NCBI GenBank assembly: GCA_016937215.1
Contig: JAFGWI010000202.1
Location: 1-48,938 of the forward strand
Direction of reading: 5' to 3'
DNA from: Spirochaetales bacterium
GTDB taxonomy: Bacteria; Spirochaetota; Spirochaetia; SZUA-6; JAFGRV01
Length of the DNA stretch: 48,938 nucleotides
Under the pieces are notes generated by a model. The model was not told the origin of the DNA, ran no database searches, and saw only the letters and a program-made list of their open reading frames with translations. Positions 48,902-48,938 of the stretch are shown one piece after another. A program made the translations under genes and the position numbers. Position 1 is the first letter of the stretch; each line of letters opens with the position of its first letter.

Positions 48902-48938
48902 TGTCATTCTGAACGCAGCGGAGCGAAGTGAAGAATCC
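48902..48938 (+). repeat. Family D repeat cut by the window end
   Basis: GTCATTCTGAACGCAGCGGA followed by GCGAAGTGAAGAATCC, the same type as at 1938-1962 and 46233-46263. Only the beginning is visible. Confidence 0.6.

Overview
This is a chromosomal window of low-to-moderate GC from a Gram-negative-type bacterium. About 42 protein genes, one tRNA gene and no phage or insertion-sequence genes are visible. Lipoproteins with lipoboxes, a CsgG-like protein ending in a probable outer-membrane beta-barrel, many secreted TPR proteins and a CHASE2 adenylate/guanylate cyclase point to a diderm. The style of the TPR/envelope genes, the cyclase and two sigma-28-like promoter motifs fit Spirochaetota best. 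That assignment is inference; no rRNA or flagellar gene is present to settle it.

Layout. 218-4726: a secreted transglutaminase-like/TPR protein, then a small cluster of a DUF6941-like protein, YggS, a small membrane protein and an RluD-type pseudouridine synthase. 4872-6028 (minus): a metallo-beta-lactamase-fold hydrolase coupled to a pentapeptide-repeat protein. 6529-11393: murI, rsgA, mutS2 and a YhhN-like membrane protein, closed by a hairpin shared with a convergent MFS transporter. 12929-16775: rpe, then three envelope/TPR genes. 17044-21517: a secreted CBM9-like protein, a divergent YchF GTPase on the minus strand, and a CsgG-like/beta-barrel protein paired with a lipoprotein. 21596-24306: a DivIC-like protein, a Sua5/YrdC protein, epmA, efp and tRNA-Val, a translation cluster holding both EF-P and its lysylation enzyme. 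24740-31740 (minus): a lipoprotein serine hydrolase, a three-gene proton-translocating transhydrogenase (pnt), PRPP synthetase and a secreted unknown. 32224-37745: recA, folK, scpA, scpB, rluB and rpsA (DNA repair, folate, chromosome condensation, ribosome). 37767-43536: a GAF/sigma-54 activator, a membrane TPR protein, the CHASE2 cyclase, a lipoprotein and a small membrane protein. 44162-45723: a TetR regulator and FabH, with a palindromic operator inside the tetR promoter. 46477-48408 (minus): a secreted dockerin/malectin/repeat/GH62 arabinofuranosidase.

The least expected content is between genes. Five intergenic spaces carry a modular element of about 150-300 bp. Its single-stranded blocks are conserved, while its two or three stems differ completely in sequence between copies yet stay perfectly paired. 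This compensatory pattern implies selection on structure. It is accompanied by at least three other short dispersed repeat families (a block with the core TTTGAGTAC, an element of about 86 bp with terminal inverted repeats, and GTCATTCTGAG/AAGAATC repeats), which often sit side by side in mosaics.

A second genome-style signal is a group of genes (pentapeptide protein, MFS transporter, rpe and probably prs) whose -10 box ends 6-7 bases before the ATG. Transcription should therefore start at the start codon, giving leaderless mRNAs. Other genes have normal Shine-Dalgarno sites.
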